Source: Pedobacter sp. KBW06
GTDB lineage: Bacteria > Bacteroidota > Bacteroidia > Sphingobacteriales > Sphingobacteriaceae
Assembly: GCF_003852525.1 (NCBI RefSeq)
Contig: NZ_QAJL01000003.1
Span: forward strand, 1,768,073 to 1,826,610
DNA: 58,538 nucleotides
Reading direction: 5' to 3'
The position numbers were made by a program, and so were the translations under genes. This document shows positions 1 to 8,326 of this stretch, one piece after another; within the stretch, counting starts at the first letter, position 1; the number at the start of each line of letters is the position of its first letter. A model generated the notes under the pieces. That model worked only from the letters and a program-made list of their open reading frames with translations. It did no database searches and was not told the DNA's origin.

Positions 1-37
1 CAAAAGCAACCCTTTTTTATCTGATGCCAGAATTTCT

Positions 38-670
38 TTATTTTAAGCTGGAGATCTGTGCTTTGACATAATCGATTAAAGAAATGATGTCTTTACGTAA
101 AGGCTGGACAACCAATACCTTTTGAAAATCGGCAATTGAATTGTTAAATAAAGCGACTACAGCAGCCTTTTCAGTGGATTTCTTGATCTTATAAGATTTA
201 TAGATTCCATAATCCTTATAGGCCAATGCCCTGTTCTGCAACAATTGGGTATCTTCTTCCCCGTTAATCTCAATTCCTTTAGTAAAATCCTTAATTGCAG
301 AAATGTAAAAGCTCTCCCTGATTTGATTTAAAGATTCTTTAGGGTCATTGGCTACGTTTAACCTGGCCTTACCCCTATAGTAATAGGCAGAATTATCTGA
401 GGGTTTCAAGGCAATTAAGCGGCTGTAAGTTGCAATAGAATTTTCAAAATCACCACACTGGAAATAAGAATACCCTAACATTTTCAATACTATTGGATTA
501 TTCGGGTTTTTTGTATCCGCCTTTTCTAATTGTCCTACCGCACCTTTAAAATCGCGTTTCATCATGGCATCCATACCCAATTTATCATAACCGCTGCTTT
601 GAGCGATGCTCAATTGAGTAGAAAAGACAAATAATAATAATAATAAGATGATTTGCTTGGAATAGTTCAT
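38..670 (-). CDS. Secreted tetratricopeptide-repeat protein
   Basis: A 210-residue protein with a clear signal peptide (hydrophobic residues 6-20, cleavage after SIAQ near residue 24). The mature part has TPR-type helical repeats: GYDKLGMDAMMKRDFKGAVGQL, then VLKMLGYSYFQCGDFENSIATY, then AYYYRGKARLNVA, with the usual spacing of small and aromatic residues. Such proteins act as periplasmic or surface scaffolds. No catalytic motif is visible and no specific function can be assigned. It is transcribed away from lon. Its promoter is unclear; a TATATTTA near-match to the -7 box lies about 25 bases upstream. The call of a TPR exported protein is secure; the role is unknown. Confidence 0.85.
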   Translation of the reverse strand: MNYSKQIILLLLLFVFSTQLSIAQSSGYDKLGMDAMMKRDFKGAVGQLEKADTKNPNNPIVLKMLGYSYFQCGDFENSIATYSRLIALKPSDNSAYYYRGKARLNVANDPKESLNQIRESFYISAIKDFTKGIEINGEEDTQLLQNRALAYKDYGIYKSYKIKKSTEKAAVVALFNNSIADFQKVLVVQPLRKDIISLIDYVKAQISSLK

Positions 671-1049
671 TAAGTTTTATTTAAAAAAAATAAATATATT
701 TAGATTTAGTTCAATACCCTAATAAAATCTACAAAACGTATTTATCGGGAGTATTGGGATAAAGATATTTGTAGGCAACTATCATACCATTTACAAATAT
801 TCCTCTTAAACGCTAAATAAATGAAAATATGATAAGGGGAGAAATTATTGTTTTTTTATCCAAAGAAACAGCGGACAATCAGACCTGTTTTTAAGTTATA
901 AAGGAAATAGCCCTGACTTTTTAACAGGGAAAAGAAGGTATCACTGTTTTGGCACAAGAGTTGAAAATATGGATAGTTCAATATAATTAATAATTTCGTA
1001 AACGACATGCTGTCAGATTGTCGTTTTTATTTTAGAAAGACTTACTTAA
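671..1049. other. Intergenic region between divergent TPR gene and lon
   Basis: 379 AT-rich bases without a convincing gene. It holds a CCCTG/CAGGG inverted repeat (911-915 and 925-929) and, closer to lon, an 8-bp perfect inverted repeat listed separately. No exact TAnnTTTG box was found for lon. No CIRCE-type heat-shock element was seen. Confidence 0.5.
1000..1026. promoter_or_regulatory. Inverted repeat upstream of lon
   Basis: AAACGACA (1000-1007) and TGTCGTTT (1019-1026) are perfect 8-bp arms separated by 11 bases, ending 23 bases before the lon start codon. The right arm runs into TTTTATTTT. It may be an operator for lon, or a hairpin in the leader. The sequence shows only the symmetry. 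Confidence 0.4.
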
Positions 1050-3521
1050 ATGAGTAAACAAGATCATTTTGATTTTAGCAATGCACTACCCATCATAAAT
1101 GAAGATACAGAGTTCTTTCCCTTGATGTCTCAACAAGACGAAGATGAAATGAATAATGAAGAGACTCCTGAGATACTAGCTATTCTTCCATTAAGGAATA
1201 CCGTGCTATTTCCGGGCGTTGTCATTCCGATTACTGTTGGCAGGGATAAATCCATAAAACTTATAAAAGAAGCATACAAAGGTGATAAGATCATTGGTGT
1301 TGTTTCTCAGCGTGATGTTTCCATTGAAGATCCTACGTTTGAGCAATTGAATAGTGTGGGTACTGTGGCCCACATCATCAAGATGCTGCAGATGCCGGAC
1401 GGAAACACTACCGTGATCATTCAGGGAAAACAGCGTTTCCGTTTAATTGAAGAAGTTCAGTCTGAACCTTATATTAAAGTGACCATCAGCAAATTTGAGG
1501 AAGGTAAACATAAGGCAGATAAAGAATTTAAAGCGATGGTAGCCTCGATCAAGGAAATGTCTTCTCAGATCATTCAGTTATCACCGAATATTCCAAGTGA
1601 AGCAGGAATCGCACTGAAGAACATTGAAAGCACTTCGTTCCTGATCAATTTCATCTCTTCAAATATGAATGCAGATGTTTCTGATAAGCAAAAAATGCTG
1701 GAAATGACCAATCAGCGCGAGCGTGCAATGATGGTCATGGAACTTCTGACCTTAGAGCTTCAAATGCTGGAGTTAAAGAATCAGATTCAATCTAAAGTTC
1801 GCACAGACCTCGATAAACAACAACGTGATTATTTTCTGAATCAGCAATTGAAAACGATTCAGGAAGAACTGGGCGGAAATTCATCAGATCTGGAATATGA
1901 AGCTTTACAGATTCGTGCCAAGAAGAAAAAATGGTCGGATCCCGTAAAAGAGCATTTCAACAAGGAACTGGATAAACTGGGAAGAATGAACCCCGCTGCG
2001 CCTGATTATTCGGTACAGATCAATTACCTGGAACTCTTATTAGACCTTCCATGGAATGATTTCACCAAAGACAATTTCGATCTGAAACGTGCTCAGCGCG
2101 TATTAGATAAGGATCATTTTGGCTTAGAGAAAGTGAAGCAGCGTATTATCGAATACCTGGCTGTGCTGAAGCTGAAACGTGACATGAAGGCACCTATCAT
2201 TTGTCTGGTGGGCCCTCCGGGAGTTGGTAAAACTTCATTGGGAAAATCTATCGCAAAAGCACTGAACCGTAAATATGTACGGATGGCATTAGGAGGTATC
2301 AGAGATGAAGCTGAAATCCGCGGCCATAGAAAAACATATATTGGTGCAATGCCAGGGCGTATTATTCAGTCTATTAAAAAGGCAGGAGCAGCTAACCCGG
2401 TATTTGTACTTGATGAGATTGATAAAGTAGGTTCTGACTTTAGAGGGGACCCTTCTTCTGCATTGCTGGAAGTTTTAGACCCTGAACAAAACAGCGCCTT
2501 TAATGACCATTATGTAGAAGCAGATTATGACCTTTCCAATGTGCTTTTTATTGCGACAGCAAACTCACTGAGCAGCATCCAGCCGGCATTGTTAGACCGT
2601 ATGGAGATCATTGAAGTGAACGGTTATACGATAGAGGAAAAAATTGAGATCGCAAAGAAATACCTGATGCCTAAGCAAAAGGAACAACATGGGATCAAAA
2701 CAAAAGACATCAATCTGAAAAGCGCTTTAATTGAGAAAGTGATTGAAGATTACACCAGAGAATCTGGTGTTCGTGGTTTAGAAAAAAAGATAGGTTCATT
2801 AGTACGCGGTGTGGCCACTAAGATTGCCATGGAAGAAAGCTATGAACCTAACCTGACCATTGAAGATGTGGAACGCATTTTAGGGGCGCCGATTTACGAC
2901 AAAGACCTTTATGAAGGAAATGAAGTTGCCGGTGTAGTTACAGGACTTGCCTGGACACAGGTAGGTGGTGACATTCTGTTCATTGAAGCGAGCTTAAGTC
3001 CCGGTAAAGGCAAGTTAACCCTGACGGGAAACCTGGGCGAAGTGATGAAAGAGTCGGCAGTTATTGCACTGGCTTATCTCCGTGCTCATGCAGACTTGTT
3101 TAACATCGATTATGCTTTGTTTGACAATTGGGATATCCATGTGCACGTTCCGGCAGGAGCAACGCCAAAAGATGGTCCATCTGCAGGGATAACAATGCTA
3201 ACCGCATTGACTTCTGCTTTCACCCAACGTAAAGTAAAATCAAACCTGGCGATGACGGGCGAGATCACTTTAAGGGGAAAAGTGCTACCTGTAGGAGGAA
3301 TTAAAGAGAAAATTCTGGCGGCAAAACGTGCCAACATTAAAGACATCATTTTATGTAAATCCAATAGAAAGGATATTCTGGAGATCAAGGAAAGCTATAT
3401 CAAAGATTTAAACTTCCATTATGTTTCTGAAATGAAGGAAGTGATTGAGCTGGCCTTAACAAAGGAAAAAGTGAAAAATGCACAGGACCTTAGTGTAAAA
3501 ATTAAGCCGATTGCAAACTAG
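1050..3521 (+). CDS. lon: ATP-dependent endopeptidase Lon (LonA type)
   Basis: An 823-residue LonA protease, the usual length for Bacteroidota. Order of domains: an N-terminal LON substrate-binding domain (about residues 40-240, opening ILPLRNTVLFPGVVIPI), a coiled-coil stretch with DYFLNQQLKTIQEELG, an AAA+ module with Walker A GPPGVGKT at 388-395 and Walker B VFVLDEIDK, and a C-terminal S16 protease domain. The catalytic serine is Ser-711 in KDGPSAG, with the lysines of GGIKEK (752/754) completing the dyad. It degrades misfolded and regulatory proteins in the cytoplasm. The acidic N-terminal ~40 residues extend before the LON domain. It stands alone, with the next gene 39 bases away. Very secure call. 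Confidence 0.98.
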   Translation: MSKQDHFDFSNALPIINEDTEFFPLMSQQDEDEMNNEETPEILAILPLRNTVLFPGVVIPITVGRDKSIKLIKEAYKGDKIIGVVSQRDVSIEDPTFEQLNSVGTVAHIIKMLQMPDGNTTVIIQGKQRFRLIEEVQSEPYIKVTISKFEEGKHKADKEFKAMVASIKEMSSQIIQLSPNIPSEAGIALKNIESTSFLINFISSNMNADVSDKQKMLEMTNQRERAMMVMELLTLELQMLELKNQIQSKVRTDLDKQQRDYFLNQQLKTIQEELGGNSSDLEYEALQIRAKKKKWSDPVKEHFNKELDKLGRMNPAAPDYSVQINYLELLLDLPWNDFTKDNFDLKRAQRVLDKDHFGLEKVKQRIIEYLAVLKLKRDMKAPIICLVGPPGVGKTSLGKSIAKALNRKYVRMALGGIRDEAEIRGHRKTYIGAMPGRIIQSIKKAGAANPVFVLDEIDKVGSDFRGDPSSALLEVLDPEQNSAFNDHYVEADYDLSNVLFIATANSLSSIQPALLDRMEIIEVNGYTIEEKIEIAKKYLMPKQKEQHGIKTKDINLKSALIEKVIEDYTRESGVRGLEKKIGSLVRGVATKIAMEESYEPNLTIEDVERILGAPIYDKDLYEGNEVAGVVTGLAWTQVGGDILFIEASLSPGKGKLTLTGNLGEVMKESAVIALAYLRAHADLFNIDYALFDNWDIHVHVPAGATPKDGPSAGITMLTALTSAFTQRKVKSNLAMTGEITLRGKVLPVGGIKEKILAAKRANIKDIILCKSNRKDILEIKESYIKDLNFHYVSEMKEVIELALTKEKVKNAQDLSVKIKPIAN

Positions 3522-3560
3522 GTTGATTTTTCTTAATATTGCGCCACCAAACAAACAAAA

Positions 3561-4070
3561 ATGAGAAAATTAACATTAGTTTTTAGTCTGCTGTTAACGG
3601 GACTAAGTGTACAATCCCTTTTTGCACAACAAAGCACTACACCTGCTCCTGTTGCCGCAAGGGCACAGAACATATTCATTGAACTTGGTGGTCAGGGTTT
3701 AACTTTCACAGCGAACTATGACTCCCGTTTTTTCAATAAGAGAGATGGTTTAGGCGGTAGAGCTGGTATTGGTTATTTTTCCGTTGATGGGGACAAAGTG
3801 ACTACTGTTCCGCTTTCCTTAAACTACCTGCTGGGAAAAGGAAACAAATTCTTCGAACTGGGGCTTGGTGCAACGTATATTTCTACGAGCGGTAACGCTG
3901 AGATACTTTTCAATAAGAACGAGAGTAACGTTGTTGGAACAATGAGTTTCTTCTACCGGGTTCAACCGGAAGACAGTGGTTTTGCCTTCCGTATAGGTTT
4001 AAGTCCTGTGTTCAGCAAAGATTTCTTTTTACCTTATTACGGTGGTCTAAGTCTTGGCTATACTTTTTAA
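3561..4070 (+). CDS. Small outer-membrane beta-barrel protein
   Basis: A 169-residue protein with a signal peptide (residues 1-22, ending LFAQ). The mature part alternates hydrophobic and polar residues, as in an 8-stranded beta-barrel: IFIELGGQGLTFTANYDSRF, FFELGLGATYIS, GTMSFFYRVQ and the final GGLSLGYTF, which ends with Phe like many outer-membrane proteins. It probably sits in the outer membrane; the role is unknown. It follows lon by 39 bases and ends in a strong terminator, so it may be read through from lon or from its own promoter. Confidence 0.8.
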   Translation: MRKLTLVFSLLLTGLSVQSLFAQQSTTPAPVAARAQNIFIELGGQGLTFTANYDSRFFNKRDGLGGRAGIGYFSVDGDKVTTVPLSLNYLLGKGNKFFELGLGATYISTSGNAEILFNKNESNVVGTMSFFYRVQPEDSGFAFRIGLSPVFSKDFFLPYYGGLSLGYTF

Positions 4071-4089
4071 GAATAAAAATACGATATTC

Positions 4090-4120
4090 AACTCCGGCAA
4101 ATCTGCCGGAGTTTTTTTTT
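4090..4120 (+). terminator. Rho-independent terminator
   Basis: AACTCCGGCA (4090-4099) pairs perfectly with TGCCGGAGTT (4104-4113) across a 4-base loop, followed by an unbroken T run to 4120. It ends the lon/beta-barrel transcript. Confidence 0.93.
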
Positions 4121-4132
4121 AGAAAAATAATA

Positions 4133-5095
4133 ATGAAAGCATTAAGTAAAGTACTTCTCCCCTTCTCCCTGATCTATCTGCTTGCTGTAAATACAGCTGA
4201 TGCACAAACCTTTAAAAACGAGTTTGGCTTTAGCAGCGATAACGATTCCTATTTACTTCAGGGCTCGGATAAATACTATACCAATGGTCTGTTTATTAAT
4301 TTCCGTCACGCTTTAGATCAGCAAAAGCTTAACGAAAAGCTGGAAAAGAAAACTTATGAAATTACCCTTGGTCAAAAGATGTACAATCCTTATTCAGGTT
4401 CAGCACCAGACCCGGCAAAGCAGGACCGTCCTTTTGCAGGGTATTTATACGCAGAAGGAGCTATGAACTGGTTTTATAAGAATGAAAGTATTTTAAAAAC
4501 CAGCGTTCAAATTGGTGTAACGGGTCCGGCATCCCTGGCAGAAAAGGGACAGGAACTCCTGCACAATACTGTTGGCTTCTATAAGCTTGAAGGTTGGGAC
4601 TATCAGATCAAGGAAGAAATGCAAGTCAATCTTTCCGCAAAATACACGCGCTTACTACACCGTCTTGACAGCAAGGCCGCAGATTTCTCCTTTGAGGGCT
4701 ATGCAAATGTAGGAACCACCTTTAGTGGTGCCGGTGCAGGCATTTTATTCAGGGCTGGCCGGATTAACCAACTTTTTAACGCAGCCTATACCAATTCGAT
4801 GATCGGAAACAATTCAAAGACCAAAGGATTAGTGAATAGTGAATTATTCTTCTACGCCAAACCGCAGCTTAACTTTGTGGCTTATGACGCTACAATACAA
4901 GGGAATATGTTTAACGATAAAAGTCCGGTAACTTTTGGGGTAAAACCAGTGGTTTTTGCACAGCAGCTGGGATTTAATTACAGCAGTCAGCGCTTTACCT
5001 TTGATTTCGGTATGTTGTTTAAAACCAAAGAAGTAAAGAGCAGTGCCAAAGCCCATCAATATGGCACGATCAGTATGTTTTACAGGTTCAATTAA
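4133..5095 (+). CDS. LpxR-type lipid A deacylase family outer-membrane protein (DUF2219)
   Basis: A 320-residue protein with a signal peptide (about 1-24, ending ADAQ). The N-terminal SSDNDSYLLQGSDKYYTNG matches the signature of the LpxR/DUF2219 family, whose members remove the 3'-acyloxyacyl group from lipid A at the outer membrane. A second family block, QELLHNTVGFYKLEGWDYQI, carries the expected active-site His followed by GW. The protein ends in a barrel strand closing with Phe-Asn (MFYRFN). It lies behind its own upstream terminator, 12 bases away. The family assignment is firm; activity on this organism's lipid A is inferred. Confidence 0.85.
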   Translation: MKALSKVLLPFSLIYLLAVNTADAQTFKNEFGFSSDNDSYLLQGSDKYYTNGLFINFRHALDQQKLNEKLEKKTYEITLGQKMYNPYSGSAPDPAKQDRPFAGYLYAEGAMNWFYKNESILKTSVQIGVTGPASLAEKGQELLHNTVGFYKLEGWDYQIKEEMQVNLSAKYTRLLHRLDSKAADFSFEGYANVGTTFSGAGAGILFRAGRINQLFNAAYTNSMIGNNSKTKGLVNSELFFYAKPQLNFVAYDATIQGNMFNDKSPVTFGVKPVVFAQQLGFNYSSQRFTFDFGMLFKTKEVKSSAKAHQYGTISMFYRFN

Positions 5096-5107
5096 CCATT
5101 ATATGAT

Positions 5108-5518
5108 TTAGTCGAGAGAAGGACGTTTACGGAATTCCTTTTTTGCAGATACAGACTGTTTATCTGCCAGTCTTTTTCTAATTACCGATTTAGGAGTTTT
5201 CGTAGGCTTTCTTTTTTTCTGAATGTGCAAGGCTGATTTGAGCAGGGCGATCAATTTAAGGATCGTGCGTTCTTTATTCATCAGCTGGCTTCTATCTTCC
5301 TGCGACACGATATGCAGGTTTCCTTCCTGATCCAAACGATGGGCAAGCCGCTCATGTAAAAGTAAACGCTCTTCTTCCGTAAAAATGCCGGAAGAATCAA
5401 TATGGAGGATTAACTCCACTTTACTGGAAACCTTATTTACATTTTGGCCGCCTTTTCCACCACTGCGTGATGTTTTAAAGGTCACTACTTTAACGAGATC
5501 TTCTTTAACAGGTAACAT
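5108..5518 (-). CDS. arfB: Alternative ribosome-rescue peptidyl-tRNA hydrolase (ArfB/YaeJ type)
   Basis: 136 residues from the chosen start. The release-factor catalytic loop SGGKGGQN has the GGQ at residues 23-25, in the typical N-terminal position. The C-terminal tail is strongly basic (KKRKPTKTPKSVIRKRLADKQ), as in ArfB, which inserts its tail in the empty mRNA channel of stalled ribosomes. The recognition domains of full RF1/RF2 are absent. An upstream ATG at 5551 is in frame, but a promoter (TTTG, 17 bases, TACTTTTG) lies between it and 5518, so the transcript would start almost at the downstream ATG. This gives a nearly leaderless mRNA. Confidence 0.9.
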   Translation of the reverse strand: MLPVKEDLVKVVTFKTSRSGGKGGQNVNKVSSKVELILHIDSSGIFTEEERLLLHERLAHRLDQEGNLHIVSQEDRSQLMNKERTILKLIALLKSALHIQKKRKPTKTPKSVIRKRLADKQSVSAKKEFRKRPSLD

Positions 5519-5523
5519 AGCTG

Positions 5524-5552
5524 CAAAAGTAATAAAGAAAACCGGGGACAAA
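5524..5552 (-). promoter_or_regulatory. Promoter of arfB
   Basis: On the minus strand, -33 TTTG (5552-5549) is followed after 17 bases by TACTTTTG (5531-5524), an exact match to the Bacteroidota -7 consensus. The start codon at 5518 is 5 bases further on. This decides the arfB start. Confidence 0.75.
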
Positions 5553-5585
5553 TAAAAAATGATTTAAAACAATTCCATAAAATAT

Positions 5586-5593
5586 TACCTTTG
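5586..5593 (+). promoter_or_regulatory. -7 box of the cmk promoter
   Basis: TACCTTTG is an exact TAnnTTTG box, 6 bases before the ATG at 5600. A clear -33 TTTG is missing; TTTA at 5563-5566 is the nearest. It lies back to back with the arfB promoter. Confidence 0.6.
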
Positions 5594-5599
5594 CCCTAT

Positions 5600-6280
5600 A
5601 TGAGAAAAAACCTGGTTGTAGCTATAGATGGTTATTCATCTTGTGGAAAGAGTACATTGGCGAAGGCATTAGCAAAGAAACTCGGTTTTATTTATATAGA
5701 CAGCGGTGCGATGTATCGCGCAGTAACGCTTTACTTCATTCGCAATCACGTTGACATGAATGATCCTGAGGTAGTCAAAGATGCACTTCAGCATATTGAA
5801 TTAAACTTTCATTCCAGAGATTACCAATCGCATATCACTTTAAACGGAGAAGAAGTTTCAGATGAAATCAGGCAAATGCCGGTTTCTGAAAATGTAAGTG
5901 AAGTTGCCGCAAACAAGTTTGTCCGCAAAGACATGGTGAAGCAGCAACAACGCATGGGAAAATCAAAAAACATTGTCATGGATGGTCGTGATATCGGCAC
6001 TACTGTATTCCCGGATGCGCAGATTAAATTCTTCATGACAGCAGACCCAAAGGTTCGTGCAGAACGTCGTTTCAAAGAATTGCAAAGCAAGGGAGATACG
6101 ACAACCACTATGGAAGATGTTTTTGAAAACATTGCGCACCGTGATTATTTAGATACGACCCGTGCAGAGAGTCCGCTAACCAGAGCAGAAGACGCGGTCA
6201 TCTTAGACAATACGGAAATTACAGAGCAGGAACAACTTGATTTTGCGATTGAACAGGTAAAACTCCATTTTCCTGAGTAA
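5600..6280 (+). CDS. cmk: Cytidylate (CMP/dCMP) kinase
   Basis: 226 residues from the ATG at 5600; a TTG three codons earlier (5591) overlaps the -7 box and is rejected. The N-terminus has the P-loop AIDGYSSCGKSTLAKALA. IDSGAMYRAVTLYFI is the CMP-binding signature of the cytidylate kinase family, followed by VMDGRDIGTTVFPDA and the Arg-rich ADPKVRAERRFKEL. The length equals that of typical bacterial Cmk. It phosphorylates CMP and dCMP in pyrimidine nucleotide metabolism in the cytoplasm. It is transcribed divergently from arfB. Confidence 0.97.
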   Translation: MRKNLVVAIDGYSSCGKSTLAKALAKKLGFIYIDSGAMYRAVTLYFIRNHVDMNDPEVVKDALQHIELNFHSRDYQSHITLNGEEVSDEIRQMPVSENVSEVAANKFVRKDMVKQQQRMGKSKNIVMDGRDIGTTVFPDAQIKFFMTADPKVRAERRFKELQSKGDTTTTMEDVFENIAHRDYLDTTRAESPLTRAEDAVILDNTEITEQEQLDFAIEQVKLHFPE

Positions 6281-6345
6281 GTATTTCTCCCGAATAACTA
6301 CTTCTTTTTCTACATAAGACGCTTAGGCAGAAAGGTTTACTTATT

Positions 6346-6480
6346 CATTACATTTTAATGTATTCAGTAAATTTTACCATTTCTGCTATTTTCTTTTTCC
6401 TATACAAGCCTTTCATCGTTGTATTTTTGTCAATATTCAGTTACAAAAGGGCTGCTCAGCTAAACATTACATTTCAATGT
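6346..6480. repeat. Direct repeat of a palindromic element upstream of tetR
   Basis: CATTACATTTTAATGT (6346-6361) and CATTACATTTCAATGT (6465-6480) match at 15 of 16 positions, 119 bases apart. Each contains the dyad ACATT-N2-AATGT, and each is followed after a few bases by AGTAAA. They are candidate binding sites for the adjacent TetR protein or another dimeric regulator. Confidence 0.5.
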
Positions 6481-6502
6481 TTTAAGTAAAAAATACGATT
6501 GA

Positions 6503-6529
6503 TACTTTTGTTTAACAATTTTGTTAAAC
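6503..6529 (+). promoter_or_regulatory. tetR promoter with overlapping palindromic operator
   Basis: TACTTTTG (6503-6510) is an exact TAnnTTTG -7 box. It shares its last base with a dyad at 6510-6529, whose arms GTTTAACAA and TTGTTAAAC are perfect 9-bp complements around a 2-base centre. The dyad would cover the transcription start. Its size and symmetry are those of a TetR-dimer operator, so autorepression is likely. Confidence 0.7.
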
Positions 6530-6539
6530 TCAAAAGTCT

Positions 6540-7127
6540 ATGTCTACCCGAGATACAGGTACAGAACAATTAATTAAAGATACCGCCAAGCATCTATTTT
6601 TTGCGGAGGGCAAATTACACGCCACCACCCAGGAAATTGCAGATGCTGCAGGAGTAAACCGTACGCTGGTAAATTATTATTTCCGCTCCCGCGACATTCT
6701 CTTCGATCAGGTATTTACTGAGGCTCAGGAAGGTTTCTCCAGTACATTGGATGAAGTATTCAGATCCAGCATGCCTTTCAAAGAGAAAATCAGGAACCTG
6801 ATTCATGTATTTATTGATGAGACCACGAAATATCCTTACCGCCAGCTTTTCATCATCACGGAAATGAACAGGCATGTAGTGTTTACTGCCAAGAAATCAA
6901 GGGCAAAAGAAGTAAAGATTTTTCTTGCTGAAATACAGGCAGAAATGGACCAGGGAAACGTCCGGCAAATGGAACCTAAGCAATTCATTATGAATCTTTT
7001 TGCCCTAATGGCATACCCCCTGATTACAGCTCCATTGCATCAAGCTCTTTTTGGCATGAATGATGACGAATACGCAAAACTGATGGAAGAAAGAAAAGAA
7101 TTAATTTTTGAAACCATTTTCCGATAA
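6540..7127 (+). CDS. TetR/AcrR-family transcriptional regulator
   Basis: A 195-residue TetR-type repressor. The N-terminal helix-turn-helix covers about residues 10-55 (LIKDTAKHLFFAEGKLHATTQEIADAAG then VNRTLVNYYFRSRDILF, with the signature LVNYYFRS). The C-terminal ~140 residues are the helical ligand-binding and dimerisation domain. It lies 29 bases before the RND adaptor gene in the same direction, so it very likely controls itself and the efflux operon and responds to a pump substrate. The palindrome over its promoter supports this. The inducer cannot be predicted. Confidence 0.92.
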   Translation: MSTRDTGTEQLIKDTAKHLFFAEGKLHATTQEIADAAGVNRTLVNYYFRSRDILFDQVFTEAQEGFSSTLDEVFRSSMPFKEKIRNLIHVFIDETTKYPYRQLFIITEMNRHVVFTAKKSRAKEVKIFLAEIQAEMDQGNVRQMEPKQFIMNLFALMAYPLITAPLHQALFGMNDDEYAKLMEERKELIFETIFR

Positions 7128-7156
7128 AAAAAGCAAACCCTCCAATATCCATAACA

Positions 7157-8317
7157 ATGAAACATTCAATTCAATTACTATTATTACTTCCGGCAGTCCT
7201 GATCCTTAGTTCTTGCGGAGGTGGTGCCCCTCAAAAAGGTGGCGCTCCTGGCGATCAGGTTAAAGAATTTAAAGTATTAGAACTTCAACCCCGCGTAGCG
7301 GTATTGAATACAGATTATCCAGCCAGCGTTCAGGGACAGGAAAATATAGAAATCAGACCTAGAGTAGATGGGTATGTAGAGAAGATTTACGTCGATGAAG
7401 GTTCTGTAGTCAAGAAAGGACAACTGCTCTTTAAAATCAACGCTCCTCAATATGAGCAGGAAGTACGCACTGCTACTGCGAGTATTAAAAGTGCGGAGGC
7501 AGAAGTAAGTTCCGCGAATATGGCGGTAAATAAAGTAAAGCCGTTGGTAGAGAAAGATATCGTCAGCAAATACGAGTTGGAATCTGCTCAATATACCTAT
7601 CAGGCAAAAGTCGCTGCATTGGCACAAGCTAAGGCGGCCCTTTCCAATGCCAGAACAAATCTTGGCTATACTTCAGTAACCAGCCCGGTAAACGGAGTTG
7701 TTGGTGCGATTCCTTTCCGTTTGGGAAGTTTGGTAAGCGGCAATAACGCCGAACCTTTAACCACCGTATCCAGCATCGGGAATGTATACGCTTACTTTGC
7801 ATTTAATGAAAAGCTATTGCTGAACTTCTCTAAAGAAGGCGAAGGCAGCAGCCTGGCGCAGAAGCTGGCAAAGTTACCTGAGGTCTCCCTACTGCTTTCT
7901 GACGGCACTTTATATGAACTGAAAGGGCGCATTCAAACCATCACAGGACAAATCAATACCGCAACAGGATCTGCGAACGTACGTGCAACGTTCCCTAATC
8001 CTAAAGGACTCATCCGCAGTGGGGCAAGTGCAACGGTAAGAATTCCTAATGAAATCAAAGAAGGTTTATTGATCCCTCAAAGTGCGACTTACGAATTACA
8101 GGACAAACGTTTTGCAGTGGTTGTAGACAAAGATGGTAAAACCAGAGGTGTGGCCATCACTGTATTACAAAACACAGCAGGTAATTTCTATGTCATTCAA
8201 GATGGATTAAAAGCAGGCGACAGGATTGTCCTTGAAGGCGTAGCTACACTTAAAGATGGCACACCAATCAAAGCAACTGCGGCAAGCGCAGAAAGTGTTT
8301 ACGCTGACCTAAAATAA
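7157..8317 (+). CDS. RND efflux periplasmic adaptor (membrane fusion protein)
   Basis: A 386-residue lipoprotein with signal sequence and lipobox LSSC (Cys near residue 20). The sequence follows the HlyD/AcrA layout: a barrel-sandwich half (ENIEIRPRVDGYVEKIYVDEGSVVKKGQLLFKI), an alpha-hairpin around residues 95-170 (ATASIKSAEAEVSSANMAVNKVKPLVEKDI), the second lipoyl half (LGYTSVTSPVNGVVG), then beta-barrel and membrane-proximal domains. It bridges the inner-membrane RND pump and the outer-membrane channel. It is 9 bases upstream of the pump gene, in one operon. Confidence 0.95.
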   Translation: MKHSIQLLLLLPAVLILSSCGGGAPQKGGAPGDQVKEFKVLELQPRVAVLNTDYPASVQGQENIEIRPRVDGYVEKIYVDEGSVVKKGQLLFKINAPQYEQEVRTATASIKSAEAEVSSANMAVNKVKPLVEKDIVSKYELESAQYTYQAKVAALAQAKAALSNARTNLGYTSVTSPVNGVVGAIPFRLGSLVSGNNAEPLTTVSSIGNVYAYFAFNEKLLLNFSKEGEGSSLAQKLAKLPEVSLLLSDGTLYELKGRIQTITGQINTATGSANVRATFPNPKGLIRSGASATVRIPNEIKEGLLIPQSATYELQDKRFAVVVDKDGKTRGVAITVLQNTAGNFYVIQDGLKAGDRIVLEGVATLKDGTPIKATAASAESVYADLK

Positions 8318-8326
8318 GAAGCAGAT

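Noticed and set aside
671..710. ATTTAGATTTAGTTCAAT near the first TPR gene, similar to the 19-bp motif
   Set aside because: Only the left half and centre match; the right arm does not form a dyad, so it is probably chance in AT-rich DNA.
3110..3388. Open frame on the minus strand inside lon
   Set aside because: Shadow of the lon coding frame; no signal or homology and lon is fully intact.
6422..6429. TATTTTTG as a second promoter for the TetR gene
   Set aside because: It matches the -7 consensus but has no -33 box and is 110 bases from the start; AT-rich DNA gives such matches by chance.
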